NCBI GenBank assembly: GCA_020796225.1
Contig: CM036753.1
Location: 70,485,865-70,549,864, forward strand
DNA: 64,000 bases
Direction of reading: 5' to 3'
DNA from: Arion vulgaris
Taxonomy: Eukaryota; Mollusca; Gastropoda; Stylommatophora; Arionidae
Made by a program: the position numbers and the translations under genes. The notes beneath the pieces were generated by a model. The model made no database searches. It saw only the letters and a program-made list of their open reading frames with translations, and had not been told where the DNA came from. The stretch's first letter is position 1. Each line of letters opens with the position of its first letter. Shown piece by piece: positions 63,054 through 64,000 of the stretch.

Positions 63054-63689
63054 CAGCAATGTCCAATACGGCGTCTCCGGGCACCACGGCGCAACTGAGA
63101 TGCATTCTTGGCGTCCACTTTTACTTCGTCGATTTTAACGTTGCTCACAATTTCAAAAAAACTAATTTTTTATCATTAACGTCTTATCATTAACGTTTAC
63201 CAATGTTAGAGTTCCGCAGTAGCGTAATTGTTAGTGAATTCGCTTCTTAGACTAGTGATCCGCCGGATTCAATTCCATCGTGAGCGTGGAATATTTTACT
63301 GACCGCAACGGCGCTCAGGACGACCCAGTATCAAGTGGGTACCAGGAAAAGCACTGGCAAGTAAAGGGGACCGGCGTGATGTTGATCACATCACCCATCA
63401 AGTGCTGACGGTCAATGACAAATATGGGTCTAGCACCGTATTACTAAATATACTTCTAGGTATTAAAAACGGTTCCTTCTATTTCTTCTTCTGCGATCAA
63501 CGTCTGCTATGCGACTACTCCGGTATGTGTTATAAACATGGCGGTGCGCTTGAGATCTTCAACGGTCCCACATAGTTTGTTTTGTATGGTTTGTTAGTAT
63601 TATTTTTATTGCAATTATCACATGACGCACGCGTCTCCATAGTCATTAGTCAGATGCGCCCCAATATATAAAAACGTTGAACAGCACTG
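63054..63689. mobile_element. hAT-like element carrying a nested SINE A
   Basis: It begins cagcaatgtccaatacggc and ends, on the other strand, cagtgctgttcaacgtttt (CAGNNNTGTNCAA shared). Flanks cagtagag and gcgtagaa share gtaga, a partial 8-bp duplication. SINE A lies inside at 63,209-63,487. The right end recurs at 21,590-21,665. No transposase frame. Confidence 0.55.
63209..63487 (+). mobile_element. SINE family A, copy 3 (oldest full-length)
   Basis: The head cgcagtagcgtaattgttag and gatccgccggattcaattcc is followed by a diverged family body: accgcaacggcgctcaggac, aagtgggtaccaggaaaagc, ccggcgtgatgttgatcaca and ctaggtattaaaaacggttc. It has about 20% differences from copy 2. It is inserted in the hAT-like element, so the hAT insertion is older. 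Confidence 0.85.
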
Positions 63690-64000
63690 GCGTAGAATAT
63701 GTAGACCTGTCAAGTTTCTGAACTGAAGTTCTTGGAGGGCTGATTATGCAGTCAGTATTTGGTGCATAACAATTTCTCAGTTGCCACTTTCATTGACTGG
63801 CTTTCTGCTTCCTAGTTAAGACACAATTTCACCTTTGTTATTTCAATAGTATCTCTAACGTTATTTGGGTTTTCTATGTACACTTCTGCTCCTCCATCGT
63901 TTACTGCTGAATACTCTATACAAATAGATTCAGGTGCTTTCCCATTATTCGCCGAAACAAAATCGTTAAGGGCCAGTATAATTAAATCTTTGAATTTACT
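63690..64000. other. Unassigned sequence at the right edge
   Basis: AT-rich, with no recognised motif or repeat up to the window end. Confidence 0.4.

Noticed and set aside
1..64000. Telomere, centromere or rDNA identity
   Set aside because: No telomeric hexamer runs, no 5S/18S/28S-like sequence and no single dominant satellite. The many short arrays fit intergenic or intronic DNA better.

Overview
This window looks like AT-rich, intron-scale or intergenic DNA from an animal, most probably a lophotrochozoan and perhaps a gastropod mollusc. Nothing bacterial, phage-like or operon-like is visible. The host assignment is inference. It rests on the dense tRNA-derived SINEs, decayed non-LTR retrotransposons of the RTE/Jockey/I type, hAT-like MITEs, U2-snRNA-like fragments, and a single exon of a rhodopsin-class G-protein-coupled receptor with a consensus GT splice donor. 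One SINE core motif also resembles one I recall from molluscan SINEs.

Layout. About 23 kb (over a third) is minisatellite in more than 25 separate arrays, with units from 14 to about 79 bp. The largest are a 74-bp array (45,249-50,313), a 38/21-bp array (2,597-5,396), a mosaic 64/76-bp array (27,985-29,860), a 64-bp array (6,733-8,450), a 92-bp AGT-rich array (59,640-60,897) and a 60-bp array (31,746-32,880). Between the arrays lies a graveyard of about 30 broken reverse-transcriptase or RNase H fragments on both strands. Almost all are 3' ends of elements, recognisable by the C-terminal W-x-GH...GRPRKRW pattern. With them are at least six SINE families (A, B, C/D, E and others), a 200-bp inverted-repeat MITE family (3 copies), a second MITE family (2 copies), two or three hAT-like elements with 8-bp target duplications, and a perfect 32-bp-arm hairpin.

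The only credible host gene is the first coding exon of a peptide-type GPCR on the minus strand (54,735-55,117). It encodes an N-glycosylatable extracellular tail and TM1 and then a splice donor. Its remaining exons were not found and would lie at lower coordinates, probably beyond the window.

The most interesting pattern is that several minisatellites were born inside retrotransposon 3' coding ends. The 74-bp, 63-bp and 39-bp arrays and a two-copy 102-bp duplication are each repeated pieces of a reverse-transcriptase C-terminus, with the rest of that C-terminus still attached at an edge. For the 74-bp unit, a single-copy homologue sits 3 kb away in another copy of the same element. Other arrays abut SINE 3' ends. 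Several arrays also carry regular higher-order structure (5-mers, dimers, and 10-unit and 8-unit blocks), which implies stepwise amplification. I see no intact transposon, no CRISPR array, no confident functional RNA gene and no coordinated multi-gene system.
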